Shown here piece after piece: positions 1-6,733 of a stretch of 42,013 nt of DNA. Position numbers and translations under genes: made by a program. The stretch covers positions 1 through 42,013 of the forward strand of contig JAFWVV010000002.1 of NCBI GenBank assembly GCA_017518225.1, given 5' to 3'. The notes under the pieces are model-generated. The model ran no database searches. It was not told the origin of the DNA and worked only from the letters and a program-made list of their open reading frames with translations. The stretch is from Oscillospiraceae bacterium. GTDB lineage: Bacteria > Bacillota > Clostridia > Oscillospirales > Oscillospiraceae. Positions within the stretch are counted from its first letter, which is position 1. Each line of letters opens with the position of its first letter.

Positions 1-142
1 CGGGAGAAATGTCTGCGGAAGAACGACCGACGTGGGGCGCGCAAGCTGCAGGATAGTTACTTCCGTCCCTCAGTACAGCGGCACCTGAAAAAGCAAAACG
101 ACCCGGAATACCGGGCCGCGTTGCTCAAACGTCAAATCTGGG
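1..142 (+). pseudogene. C-terminal fragment of a DDE transposase (IS1182/IS5-like)
   Basis: Frame 1 from the window edge reads REKCLRKNDRRGARKL, then a stretch with SYFRPSVQRHL and PEYRAALLKRQIW. This resembles the part of IS1182-type DDE transposases just before their conserved 'W-C/V-E-G-T-F' block. The similarity stops at about 142: the expected EGTF and the rest of the catalytic C-terminus are missing, and the frame runs on into the terminator of the neighbouring gene until a stop at about 215. What lies upstream of the window is unknown, so the 5' part may be intact or may also be lost. The family call is from memory of the motif, not from a search. Confidence 0.55.
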
Positions 143-146
143 TGCG

Positions 147-180
147 AAAACAGACAGAAGCTGTTTTCTTCTGTCTGTTT
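147..180 (-). terminator. Intrinsic terminator of the rhodanese/ylbJ transcript
   Basis: A perfect 13-bp inverted repeat (148-160 with 168-180, loop 161-167) lies just past the stop codon of the minus-strand rhodanese gene. Read on the minus strand, the stem ends in a short T run (TTTT) before GC-rich DNA. The transposase fragment on the other side ends right at this hairpin. Confidence 0.7.
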
Positions 181-187
181 ATTTGTG

Positions 188-499
188 TTACCAACTGCCA
201 TAGGGCCAGCCGTTGAGCCCGCCGAGATCGTAAACGCGGGTATAGCCCAGTTCTATCAGGCGCAGCGAGGCCTGATAGCTGCGCGCGCCGCTGCGGCAAT
301 AGAGCAGCACCGGGGTATCTCGATCGGGGATGCGGTCGGCAGCGCTCTCTTCGTCAATATCGCTGAGGGAAAAGGGCTCTGCGCCGCCGGCGTGACCGGT
401 TTCGTATTCTTCCTCTTCGCGTACGTCGAAAAAGCAGAAAACGCGCTCTCGCTCCATCAGCTCATGCGCTTGCTGAAAGCTGATTTTTTGATAGCTCAT
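188..499 (-). CDS. Rhodanese-like domain protein
   Basis: This is a single-domain rhodanese of 103 aa, a family that transfers sulfane sulfur through a persulfide on one cysteine. The active-site loop CRSGAR is present with Cys68, followed by the usual SYQASLRLIELGY helix and the C-terminal 'DLGGLNGWPYG' motif. FCFFDVREEEEYETGHAGGA matches the family's DVRE...H-I/A-GA segment. I chose the ATG at 499 (MSYQKI) because GGAGGG sits about 10 nt upstream; a longer reading to 580 adds a basic segment with no family match and overlaps ylbJ. No signal peptide is seen, so it should be cytoplasmic. It is probably co-transcribed with ylbJ, 61 bp upstream. The physiological sulfur acceptor cannot be inferred. 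Confidence 0.85.
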   Translation of the reverse strand: MSYQKISFQQAHELMERERVFCFFDVREEEEYETGHAGGAEPFSLSDIDEESAADRIPDRDTPVLLYCRSGARSYQASLRLIELGYTRVYDLGGLNGWPYGSW

Positions 500-560
500 G
501 GCCTGATCCCTCCGACAGTTTTTTTCCAATATAGCATCCCGGAGGGGAAAACGCAAGCGT

Positions 561-1493
561 TCAAAACAGCACAAAGGCAAGGCCGTAGGCGAGAAGAGCG
601 GAAATCAGGGCGGAGCACAGACGCCCAAGCGTGTGACGGCGCAGGGAAATTTCCGCTTCGGCAAAGAGCGCCGCTGTCTGTGCATGGACAGACAGGCCTC
701 CCCAGCCGAGTATTCCGGCGGCGAGCGCGAGGCCTTCCGGCGAAAGCGGCAGCGCGCGCAGCGCGCCGATGGCGCTGCCGATCTCAAAAAAACCATACAG
801 CGCCGTTTGAACCGGAGGAAGCATGAGAAAAGGAAAGCGATCAAGCATATACAGCGACAGCATCCGCAGCAGTACCGAAAAGCAGACCACAAAGCCGCAG
901 ACGTTTAGTACGGCCGTAACAGACTGACGAACGGCGGCAGGAAATGCGGCGGCAAGAGAAGCGGCGCGTACCGGGGCTGCAGGTCTGGCGTAAGCGATGA
1001 CGCCGCGGCGAAACAGCAGGCCGGCCATGAGGGCGGCGAACGTGTGTATAGCCCAGAGAAAAAAGCCGGCGCGGACAGAGCCGAAAACCCCTATGCCTAC
1101 GGCGCTGACCAAAAAGGCCGGGCCGCTGTTGTTGCAAAATGACAACAGAGCTTCTGCTTCCTCCCGCTTGATTTCGCCGCGAGACAATAAGTCCGCCACA
1201 AAAGATGCGCCCAGCGGATAACCGCCCAACAGTCCGACGGGCAGCGCGGTCAGCCCGGCGCCGGATACGCCGAAGAGACGAGCGGCCAGTGGAGAGAGAA
1301 ACGCACCCAGTCGTTGTGCCAGACCGAGCTTCCCAAGCAGGTTTGACAGAACGAAAAAAGGAAAGAGCGAGGGGATAATCACAGCGGCGCAGAGGCTTAA
1401 AGCCTCTCGTGCGCTCTGCGCTGCGTCGCTGCCGCGCAGACAAAGCGCCAGCAGCGCCGTGCAGACAGCCGCTGCCGTCAATCGATTCTTCAC
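561..1493 (-). CDS. ylbJ: Sporulation integral membrane protein YlbJ (nucleoside-recognition/Gate domain)
   Basis: This 310-aa polytopic membrane protein has the Gate (nucleoside recognition) fold of YlbJ. It shows GGYPLGA at about 90-96 and FCNNSGPAF at about 119-127, the two best conserved motifs, and about eight hydrophobic segments. YlbJ is made in the mother cell during sporulation and is needed for normal cortex and heat resistance in Bacillus; what it transports, if anything, is not established. The start is GTG at 1493 with GGGAGGG 8 nt upstream. It is divergent from yqfC, another sporulation gene, so the 80-bp intergenic region may hold back-to-back sporulation promoters, although I could not pick a convincing SigE match there. 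Confidence 0.85.
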   Translation of the reverse strand: MKNRLTAAAVCTALLALCLRGSDAAQSAREALSLCAAVIIPSLFPFFVLSNLLGKLGLAQRLGAFLSPLAARLFGVSGAGLTALPVGLLGGYPLGASFVADLLSRGEIKREEAEALLSFCNNSGPAFLVSAVGIGVFGSVRAGFFLWAIHTFAALMAGLLFRRGVIAYARPAAPVRAASLAAAFPAAVRQSVTAVLNVCGFVVCFSVLLRMLSLYMLDRFPFLMLPPVQTALYGFFEIGSAIGALRALPLSPEGLALAAGILGWGGLSVHAQTAALFAEAEISLRRHTLGRLCSALISALLAYGLAFVLF

Positions 1494-1573
1494 TGCCGCA
1501 TCCCTCCCTGTTCCGGTATCAAGCTATGGGAGGAAACATAGGAATATACAAACAGCTACAGGAGGTTGGCGCT

Positions 1574-1846
1574 ATGAGAACGATCAAAGGGCTGTGTGAA
1601 GACCTTGCCGAACGGCTGCAGCTGCCGGAAGAGGCGATCAGCGGGGCAGTTAAGCTTACAGCGGTGGGGGATCGGCGGCTGCTGATTGAACAGCATAAGG
1701 GCTTGCTGGAATACAGCGGGGAAACCATCCGGGTCAGCACGGGGCGTGGACAGATTGTGCTGCACGGGGCAAATTTGGAAATGGATGCGATGAACCAGAC
1801 GGAGCTTCTGGTTTGCGGACGGCTGCAAAGTCTGGAATGGGAATAG
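1574..1846 (+). CDS. yqfC: Sporulation protein YqfC (YabP/YqfC family)
   Basis: This small protein of 90 aa belongs to the YabP/YqfC family. It shows the family pattern of a short N-terminal helix, then 'LLIEQHKGLLEYSGETIRV' and a C-terminal beta-rich 'GRLQSLEWE'. In Bacillus the gene belongs to the SigE regulon and its exact role is unknown. The ATG at 1574 follows AGGAGG (1560-1565) with an 8-nt spacer, so upstream in-frame codons are unlikely to be used. It sits 3 bp from yqfD, its invariable partner, and the pair opens the phoH-ybeY-era string. Confidence 0.88.
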   Translation: MRTIKGLCEDLAERLQLPEEAISGAVKLTAVGDRRLLIEQHKGLLEYSGETIRVSTGRGQIVLHGANLEMDAMNQTELLVCGRLQSLEWE

Positions 1847-1849
1847 CCG

Positions 1850-3013
1850 ATGGAACGTATCGAACGAAATCTGCGCGGCTTTGTACTGCTGGACATTTGC
1901 AGCGCACAGCCGGAGGCGCTGGTAAACGCCTGCTTACAAGCCGGAATCGAGCTGCTGGAGCCGCGAGCGGTGGACGCATGTACGCTGCGCGTTGGCGTGT
2001 TTGAAAATGAATTAAAAAATTTGGAAACACTCGCGCAAAAACAGGGCTGCGAGTGGACCATCCTGAGACACAGCGGAGGCAGTCGACGGCGCGCGTTGCT
2101 GCGGCGTCGTCTGGCGCTGCTGATCGCGGCGGCGATAAGCCTTGGTATGCTGGCAGTCGCGTCTCTTTTTTTATGGGAAATTCGTGTGGTGGGCGGCGAG
2201 AGCATCAGCCGGGGACGGGTGCTGCGTGCGCTGGAGGACTGCGGCGTCGGCCCCGGCAGCTTCTGGCCGGGCATTGACGCCGACGCCGTGCGTGATCAGA
2301 TGCTGCTGAAGCTTCCGGAGCTGGCGTGGATGAGTCTCAATCTGCGCGGCAGCACAGCACAGCTCGAGCTTTTGGAGCGCACGGAAAAACCAGAAATTTT
2401 TCGGGACGATCGGGCTGCAGAGCTCATCGCCTCACATACCGGCATCGTGCGCCGTGTCAGTGCGCTCAACGGTCGAGCAATCGTACTGCCCGGGCAGAGC
2501 GTGATTGCCGGAGAGACGCTGATTTCGCCGTCGCTGGAGAGTGTTCGGGGAGAGGAGACGCTGGTACGCGCGCGCGGCGAGGTCTGGGCTGACACATGGT
2601 ATGAGCTGACGGCGATCTGTCCGGTCGGAACAGGAAAAACGCCGACGGCGGGACGGCGTGGACGACTGGCGCTGACGCTTGGACAAAAACGCATCAATTT
2701 TTATTGGGGGACTGGAAAAGCTATTGACGAGTATGATAAAATCATACATGAATACAAGCTGGGGATAAAAGGCGTCTTCTGCCTGCCGGTTGGCCTCGTC
2801 TGGGAGGAACTGCGAAGCTGTCGTGAGACGACGAAAGCGGTAGATGACGGCGAGGCGCTGGAGCAGCGGCTGCTGGCAAGCTTAAGCGAACGTATCGACG
2901 GTGAGATCGTCTCCTTCCGTTTCAGTCGTGCGCAGAGCGAAGACTGCCTCTACGTCACATTGCGCGCCCAATGCCTGGAAAACATTGCCCGTGTGCGGGA
3001 ATTATCACAATAG
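1850..3013 (+). CDS. yqfD: Sporulation protein YqfD
   Basis: This protein of 387 aa has an N-terminal cytoplasmic region, one transmembrane segment at about 88-109 (LALLIAAAISLGMLAVASLF) and a long extracytoplasmic region. The segment after the membrane helix, 'LWEIRVVGGESISRGRVLRALEDCGVGPGSFWPGID', is the POTRA-like block typical of YqfD, which resembles the stage IV sporulation protein family. Length and the position directly after yqfC and before phoH are as in Bacillus and Clostridia. It is expected in the mother-cell or outer forespore membrane during sporulation; a biochemical function is not known. Confidence 0.9.
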   Translation: MERIERNLRGFVLLDICSAQPEALVNACLQAGIELLEPRAVDACTLRVGVFENELKNLETLAQKQGCEWTILRHSGGSRRRALLRRRLALLIAAAISLGMLAVASLFLWEIRVVGGESISRGRVLRALEDCGVGPGSFWPGIDADAVRDQMLLKLPELAWMSLNLRGSTAQLELLERTEKPEIFRDDRAAELIASHTGIVRRVSALNGRAIVLPGQSVIAGETLISPSLESVRGEETLVRARGEVWADTWYELTAICPVGTGKTPTAGRRGRLALTLGQKRINFYWGTGKAIDEYDKIIHEYKLGIKGVFCLPVGLVWEELRSCRETTKAVDDGEALEQRLLASLSERIDGEIVSFRFSRAQSEDCLYVTLRAQCLENIARVRELSQ

Positions 3014-3040
3014 AAAAAATGAAAATGAAGAGGAATGCCC

Positions 3041-4084
3041 ATGATAGAAAAAACCATTGAGGTCGAACGTTTAGAGCACGTCATTCAGGTTTTCGGCTCC
3101 TTCGATCAGAATCTTCGCATAATTGAATCGGAACTGAGCGTTAAGGTGCTCAACCGGGAGGACAGCATCCATATCTACGGCGAGCCGGAGAACGTAATTG
3201 TTGCGGAAAAGGCGATCAACGCGCTTTTGATGCTGGCTGCGCGCGGAGAGGGCATTGACGCGCAGAACGTGCGCTATATCCTCAAACTCGTCAGCGAGGG
3301 CAAGGAGACTCAAATCCAGGAGCTCGCCGGGGACGTGATTTGTATTACGGCCAAAGGGAAACCCATCAAGCCCAAGACCCTCGGACAGCGCGACTACTGC
3401 GAGGCGATCAAGAACAATACCATCACGCTCGGCATCGGTCCGGCGGGCACGGGGAAAACCTACCTTGCCGTGGCGGCTGCCGTGGCGGCGTTTCGCGCCG
3501 AGGAGGTCAACCGTATCATCCTTACGCGTCCGGCAGTCGAGGCGGGCGAGCGGCTGGGCTTTTTGCCGGGCGATCTGCAGAGTAAGGTCGATCCTTATCT
3601 TCGCCCGCTCTATGATGCGCTCTTCGATATGCTTGGCGCCGACACCTACCAGAAGTATCTGGAACGCGGCAATATCGAGGTCGCGCCCCTGGCCTATATG
3701 CGCGGGCGAACGTTGGACGACAGCTTTATCATTCTGGATGAGGCGCAGAATACCTCGCGCGAGCAGATGAAGATGTTTTTGACGCGTATCGGCTTTGGCT
3801 CCAAGGTTGTCATCACCGGCGACATCACGCAAATCGACCTGCCGGAGGATAAGATCAGCGGGTTGAAGGTTGCCATGCGAGTGCTTGACGGCATCGACGA
3901 CATTGCCATACGCAAGCTCACCGGCGCGGACGTCGTACGCCACCGACTGGTGCAGAAGATCATTGAGGCCTATGAGGATTACGACAAGAAAAACCCGGAT
4001 AGTCCGAAAGAGGAAGTAAAAAAACCGACGCCGAAGAAAGCGGCGGCGAAAAAGCCGGTCAAGGGGAAACGCCATGGCCTATGA
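3041..4084 (+). CDS. phoH: PhoH-like ATPase
   Basis: This 347-aa cytoplasmic P-loop ATPase has Walker A GPAGTGKT at 133-140 and Walker B DEAQ at 233-236, preceded by the PhoH-specific TRPAVEAGERLGFLPGDL segment. An N-terminal KH-like region precedes the ATPase core. PhoH proteins are linked to RNA metabolism and sit beside ybeY in most Firmicutes. The tail is Lys/Ala-rich (about residues 325-347) and probably disordered. I chose ATG 3041 over ATG 3035 because GAAGAGG (3027-3033) is 7 nt from the former and only 1 nt from the latter. The 3' end overlaps ybeY by 11 nt, suggesting translational coupling. Confidence 0.93.
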   Translation: MIEKTIEVERLEHVIQVFGSFDQNLRIIESELSVKVLNREDSIHIYGEPENVIVAEKAINALLMLAARGEGIDAQNVRYILKLVSEGKETQIQELAGDVICITAKGKPIKPKTLGQRDYCEAIKNNTITLGIGPAGTGKTYLAVAAAVAAFRAEEVNRIILTRPAVEAGERLGFLPGDLQSKVDPYLRPLYDALFDMLGADTYQKYLERGNIEVAPLAYMRGRTLDDSFIILDEAQNTSREQMKMFLTRIGFGSKVVITGDITQIDLPEDKISGLKVAMRVLDGIDDIAIRKLTGADVVRHRLVQKIIEAYEDYDKKNPDSPKEEVKKPTPKKAAAKKPVKGKRHGL

Positions 4085-4553
4085 GATTTACATCAGCCGT
4101 GAAAAGCGCGGCCTGGGGCATGCAAACGCTGCCGCCTGCATCAAAAAAGCCGCGGCGATGGCGCTGCGTGCAGAGGGCGTGGACAAAGCGCTCGTCAGCG
4201 TGATGCTGACCGATGACGAGGGCATCCGCTGCGTTAACCGCGAGTTTCGCGGTGTGGACAGCGCCACCGACGTACTGAGTTTTCCGCTCAATGAGCTGGA
4301 ACCGGGCCGTTTTGACCCGCAATTGTGCGAGCGTGATCCGGAAACTGACGCCGTACTGCTGGGCGATATGATGATCTCTCTCCCGCGCTGTGAGCTGCAG
4401 GGTGAGGAATTCGGCCATGGTTTCGAGCGGGAGATCAGCTATCTGACCGTGCATTCCATCTTGCATTTGCTTGGCTATGACCACGTGGACGAGGGCGCGA
4501 TGAAAAAACAGATGCGCGCAAGAGAAAAAGAGATCATGGGGGACAAGGATTGA
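4074..4553 (+). CDS. ybeY: Endoribonuclease YbeY (16S rRNA maturation)
   Basis: YbeY is a zinc-dependent single-strand endoribonuclease involved in 3'-end maturation of 16S rRNA and ribosome quality control. The metal-binding signature HSILHLLGYDH is present with His127, His131 and His137, and the 'FRGVDSATDVLSFPL' block is conserved. Length, 159 aa, is normal. It overlaps phoH by 11 nt and is followed by era after 1 nt. In many Firmicutes dgkA and cdd lie between ybeY and era; both are missing here. Confidence 0.95.
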   Translation: MAYEIYISREKRGLGHANAAACIKKAAAMALRAEGVDKALVSVMLTDDEGIRCVNREFRGVDSATDVLSFPLNELEPGRFDPQLCERDPETDAVLLGDMMISLPRCELQGEEFGHGFEREISYLTVHSILHLLGYDHVDEGAMKKQMRAREKEIMGDKD

Positions 4554-4554
4554 T

Positions 4555-5448
4555 ATGGGACAGACAAAATCGGCAATGATCACGATCTGCGGACGCCCGA
4601 ACGTCGGCAAATCCACGCTGACCAACGCCTTGGTGGGCGAAAAGGTCGCCATCGTATCCAATAAGCCGCAGACGACACGCAACCGCATCACGGCCATTGT
4701 CAGCCGCGGTGACACACAGTTTGTGCTGCTGGATACGCCGGGCTTTCACAAACCGAAAACCAGATTGGGCGACTATATGGTCAACGTCGTGCGCGAGAGC
4801 GTGGCCGATGTGGACGGCGTTCTGCTGCTGGTCGATCCTGTTGCGTCGATCGGGCCGCAGGAGGCGGCGCTGATCGAGCGGCTGCGCCAGAGCGGCGCGC
4901 CGGCGCTGCTTGTCATCAACAAGATCGACACGGTGGATCGTACCCGCCTGTTGGAAGTTATGGCGGTCTATGCAGAGGTCTATGATTTTGCGGCCATTTT
5001 GCCCATCTCCGCCAAAACCGGCGAGGGGCTGGACGAGCTGATGACGGAGATGGAGAAATTTTCCGTCGAAGGTCCGCACTTTTTTCCGGACGACATGATC
5101 ACCGACCAGCCGGAGCGGCAGATTTGCGCAGAGCTGCTGCGTGAAAAGCTGTTGATCTGTCTGGACAAGGAAATCCCGCACGGCACGGCGATTGAACTGA
5201 CGCGCTTTCACGAGCGTGAGGACGGCGTTATCGAGATCGAAGCGACGATCTTCTGCGAGAAGGACAGCCATAAGGGCATCATCATCGGCAAAAAGGGCGC
5301 GATGCTCAAAAAAATCGGAGAACTGGCGCGGCAGGATATGGAGCAGTTTTTGGATGCCAAGGTATTTCTGCAGACATGGGTCAAGGTCAAGGAAAACTGG
5401 CGCGATTCCATGGCGCTGCTGCGCAACTTTGGATTCCAGAACGAGTGA
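4555..5448 (+). CDS. era: GTPase Era
   Basis: Era is a GTP-binding protein that binds 16S rRNA and helps 30S subunit assembly. The G1 motif GRPNVGKST lies at 13-21, the G3 motif DTPGFHK follows the QTTRNR G2 region, and NKID is G4. The C-terminal KH domain carries IIIGKKGAMLKKIG at about 242-255. The length of 297 aa is normal for the family. Translation is probably coupled to ybeY, as the two genes are 1 nt apart. Confidence 0.97.
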   Translation: MGQTKSAMITICGRPNVGKSTLTNALVGEKVAIVSNKPQTTRNRITAIVSRGDTQFVLLDTPGFHKPKTRLGDYMVNVVRESVADVDGVLLLVDPVASIGPQEAALIERLRQSGAPALLVINKIDTVDRTRLLEVMAVYAEVYDFAAILPISAKTGEGLDELMTEMEKFSVEGPHFFPDDMITDQPERQICAELLREKLLICLDKEIPHGTAIELTRFHEREDGVIEIEATIFCEKDSHKGIIIGKKGAMLKKIGELARQDMEQFLDAKVFLQTWVKVKENWRDSMALLRNFGFQNE

Positions 5449-5462
5449 AAGGGTGACAGACC

Positions 5463-5732
5463 GTGAGTGAGCAGTTTGTATTGCTGGGAGCCATGGACGA
5501 AATCTGGGCAAAAATGCTCATGGAGGTTTTGAAGGACAATCATATCCCCTGCACCGCCAAGCCGGTGTTTGGCTTTGCCCTGACAGCCAAGACCGGCGGC
5601 TCGGATCTATGGAAAATCTACGTCCCCGCTGAAGACGTCGAGCGCGCAAAAGAGCTCGTCGGCGAGCTGTTTTCCGGCGGCGGGGAAGCGGCTTTGGCAG
5701 AGCTGTTTGACGGAGAGGAAAACAAAAAGTAA
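5463..5732 (+). CDS. DUF2007-like small protein (putative signal-transducing protein)
   Basis: This small protein of 89 aa follows the DUF2007 pattern: an N-terminal 'FVLLGAMDEIWAKMLMEVLKDNHIPCTAKP' strand-helix segment (member proteins often read 'A..ILEA.GI..'), then 'LWKIYVPAEDVERAKELVGELF'. The family is labelled putative signal transducer but no function is proven. The start is GTG at 5463, 14 nt after era, with AAAGGG upstream. It lies inside the conserved era-yqzL-recO string, where such a gene is not usual in Bacillus. Confidence 0.7.
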   Translation: MSEQFVLLGAMDEIWAKMLMEVLKDNHIPCTAKPVFGFALTAKTGGSDLWKIYVPAEDVERAKELVGELFSGGGEAALAELFDGEENKK

Positions 5733-5807
5733 GCACAGGCGCCTTTTCCTGTTTTTGCTATGACAAATTATCGAGCTGCGGCAAATACTAAAAGCGAGGT
5801 GATCGAC

Positions 5808-5951
5808 GTGAAAACAGAAGGGCTTTGGAACGGTTTTTTTGAGACGGGCGACCCGGTCTGTTATCTGCTGGTGAAAAAGATGGAATGGCAGACACGCCGG
5901 GACAGGCAGAAAGAAAACAGGGAAGGGGAAAACCCCCGCCCTGCAGATTGA
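5808..5951 (+). CDS. yqzL: YqzL-family micro-protein
   Basis: This micro-protein of 47 aa has the YqzL core 'LWNGFFETGDPVCYLLVKKME' (family pattern W..F..TG....Y...K), followed by a charged tail RRDRQKENREGENPRPAD that is longer than in Bacillus YqzL. In B. subtilis yqzL also lies between era and recO, so position supports the call. The start is GTG 5808 with GAGGTG 7 nt upstream; an ATG at 5760 lies in frame but has no ribosome-binding site. No function is known. A GC-rich stem-loop (918-943 of the 5000s, i.e. 5918-5943) covers its 3' end. Confidence 0.75.
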   Translation: MKTEGLWNGFFETGDPVCYLLVKKMEWQTRRDRQKENREGENPRPAD

Positions 5952-5978
5952 TGGTTTACATAATTAGGTTTACAAAAT

Positions 5979-6719
5979 ATGTTTCAAACAACAAAAGCAT
6001 TGGTGCTGCGCGAGGTGCGATACAAGGAGGCCGACCGCATTTTGACCGTGTTGAGCGAGTGCGAAGGCAAGCTGACGGTTAAGGCGCGCGGCGCGTTGAG
6101 AAAATCAAGCCGCACGGCCGCTGCCACCCAGCAGCTGACCTATGCGGAACTGACGCTTTTTGGCAACCGCGGCAAGTGGACGGTAAACGAGGGCAGCGTC
6201 ATTGAGGGCTTCGAGGGTCTACGCGGGGATATTGAGGCGCTGGCGCTGGGCAGCTATTTTGCTGAGTGCCTCGAGGCCTTAAGCGTCGAGGAGCAGCCGG
6301 ACGAGGCGATGCTGCAGCTTGGGCTTAACGCGCTCTATGCGCTCAGCCGACAGATGTACGATCCGGCAAAGATCAAGGCGGCCTTTGAACTGCGGCTGAT
6401 GTGTCTGGCGGGCTATGCGCCGGATCTGACAGGCTGCGCCGCCTGCGGCAAAGAGCCGGAGGAGCCGGCGATTGACCTGCAAAATGGACGCGTTTTTTGC
6501 CGAAGCTGCCCCAAGGAGGGCGTCTGTGCGCCCTTGGATTGCGACGCGCTTGCCGCGATGCGCTATATTGCTGAGGCTCCCGCCAAGCGGCTTTTCTCCT
6601 TTTCGCTGGGCGGCGAATCGCTGCAGCGGCTGTCGGCGGCGTCAGAGGCGTATTTGCTTCGCCAGACGGAGCGGCGCTTCGGCACGCTGGATTATTACAA
6701 GCAAGTACGGATTACATAA
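5979..6719 (+). CDS. recO: DNA repair protein RecO
   Basis: RecO helps RecR load RecA on SSB-coated DNA in recombinational repair. The N-terminal OB-fold begins 'FQTTKALVLREVRYKEADRILTVLSECEGK', as expected. The zinc finger CAACG...FCRSC lies at about 152-178. Length, 246 aa, is normal. The ATG at 5979 is supported by family alignment, but only a weak 'TTAGG' lies upstream. The hairpin at the end of yqzL and this weak site suggest low translation. Confidence 0.93.
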   Translation: MFQTTKALVLREVRYKEADRILTVLSECEGKLTVKARGALRKSSRTAAATQQLTYAELTLFGNRGKWTVNEGSVIEGFEGLRGDIEALALGSYFAECLEALSVEEQPDEAMLQLGLNALYALSRQMYDPAKIKAAFELRLMCLAGYAPDLTGCAACGKEPEEPAIDLQNGRVFCRSCPKEGVCAPLDCDALAAMRYIAEAPAKRLFSFSLGGESLQRLSAASEAYLLRQTERRFGTLDYYKQVRIT

Positions 6720-6733
6720 GAGGAAAACATACC

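Noticed and set aside
5918-5943. Terminator at the end of yqzL
   Set aside because: The hairpin (CAGGG..GGGG with CCCC..CCCTG) is real but has no T run, and recO follows directly; it may affect recO translation only.
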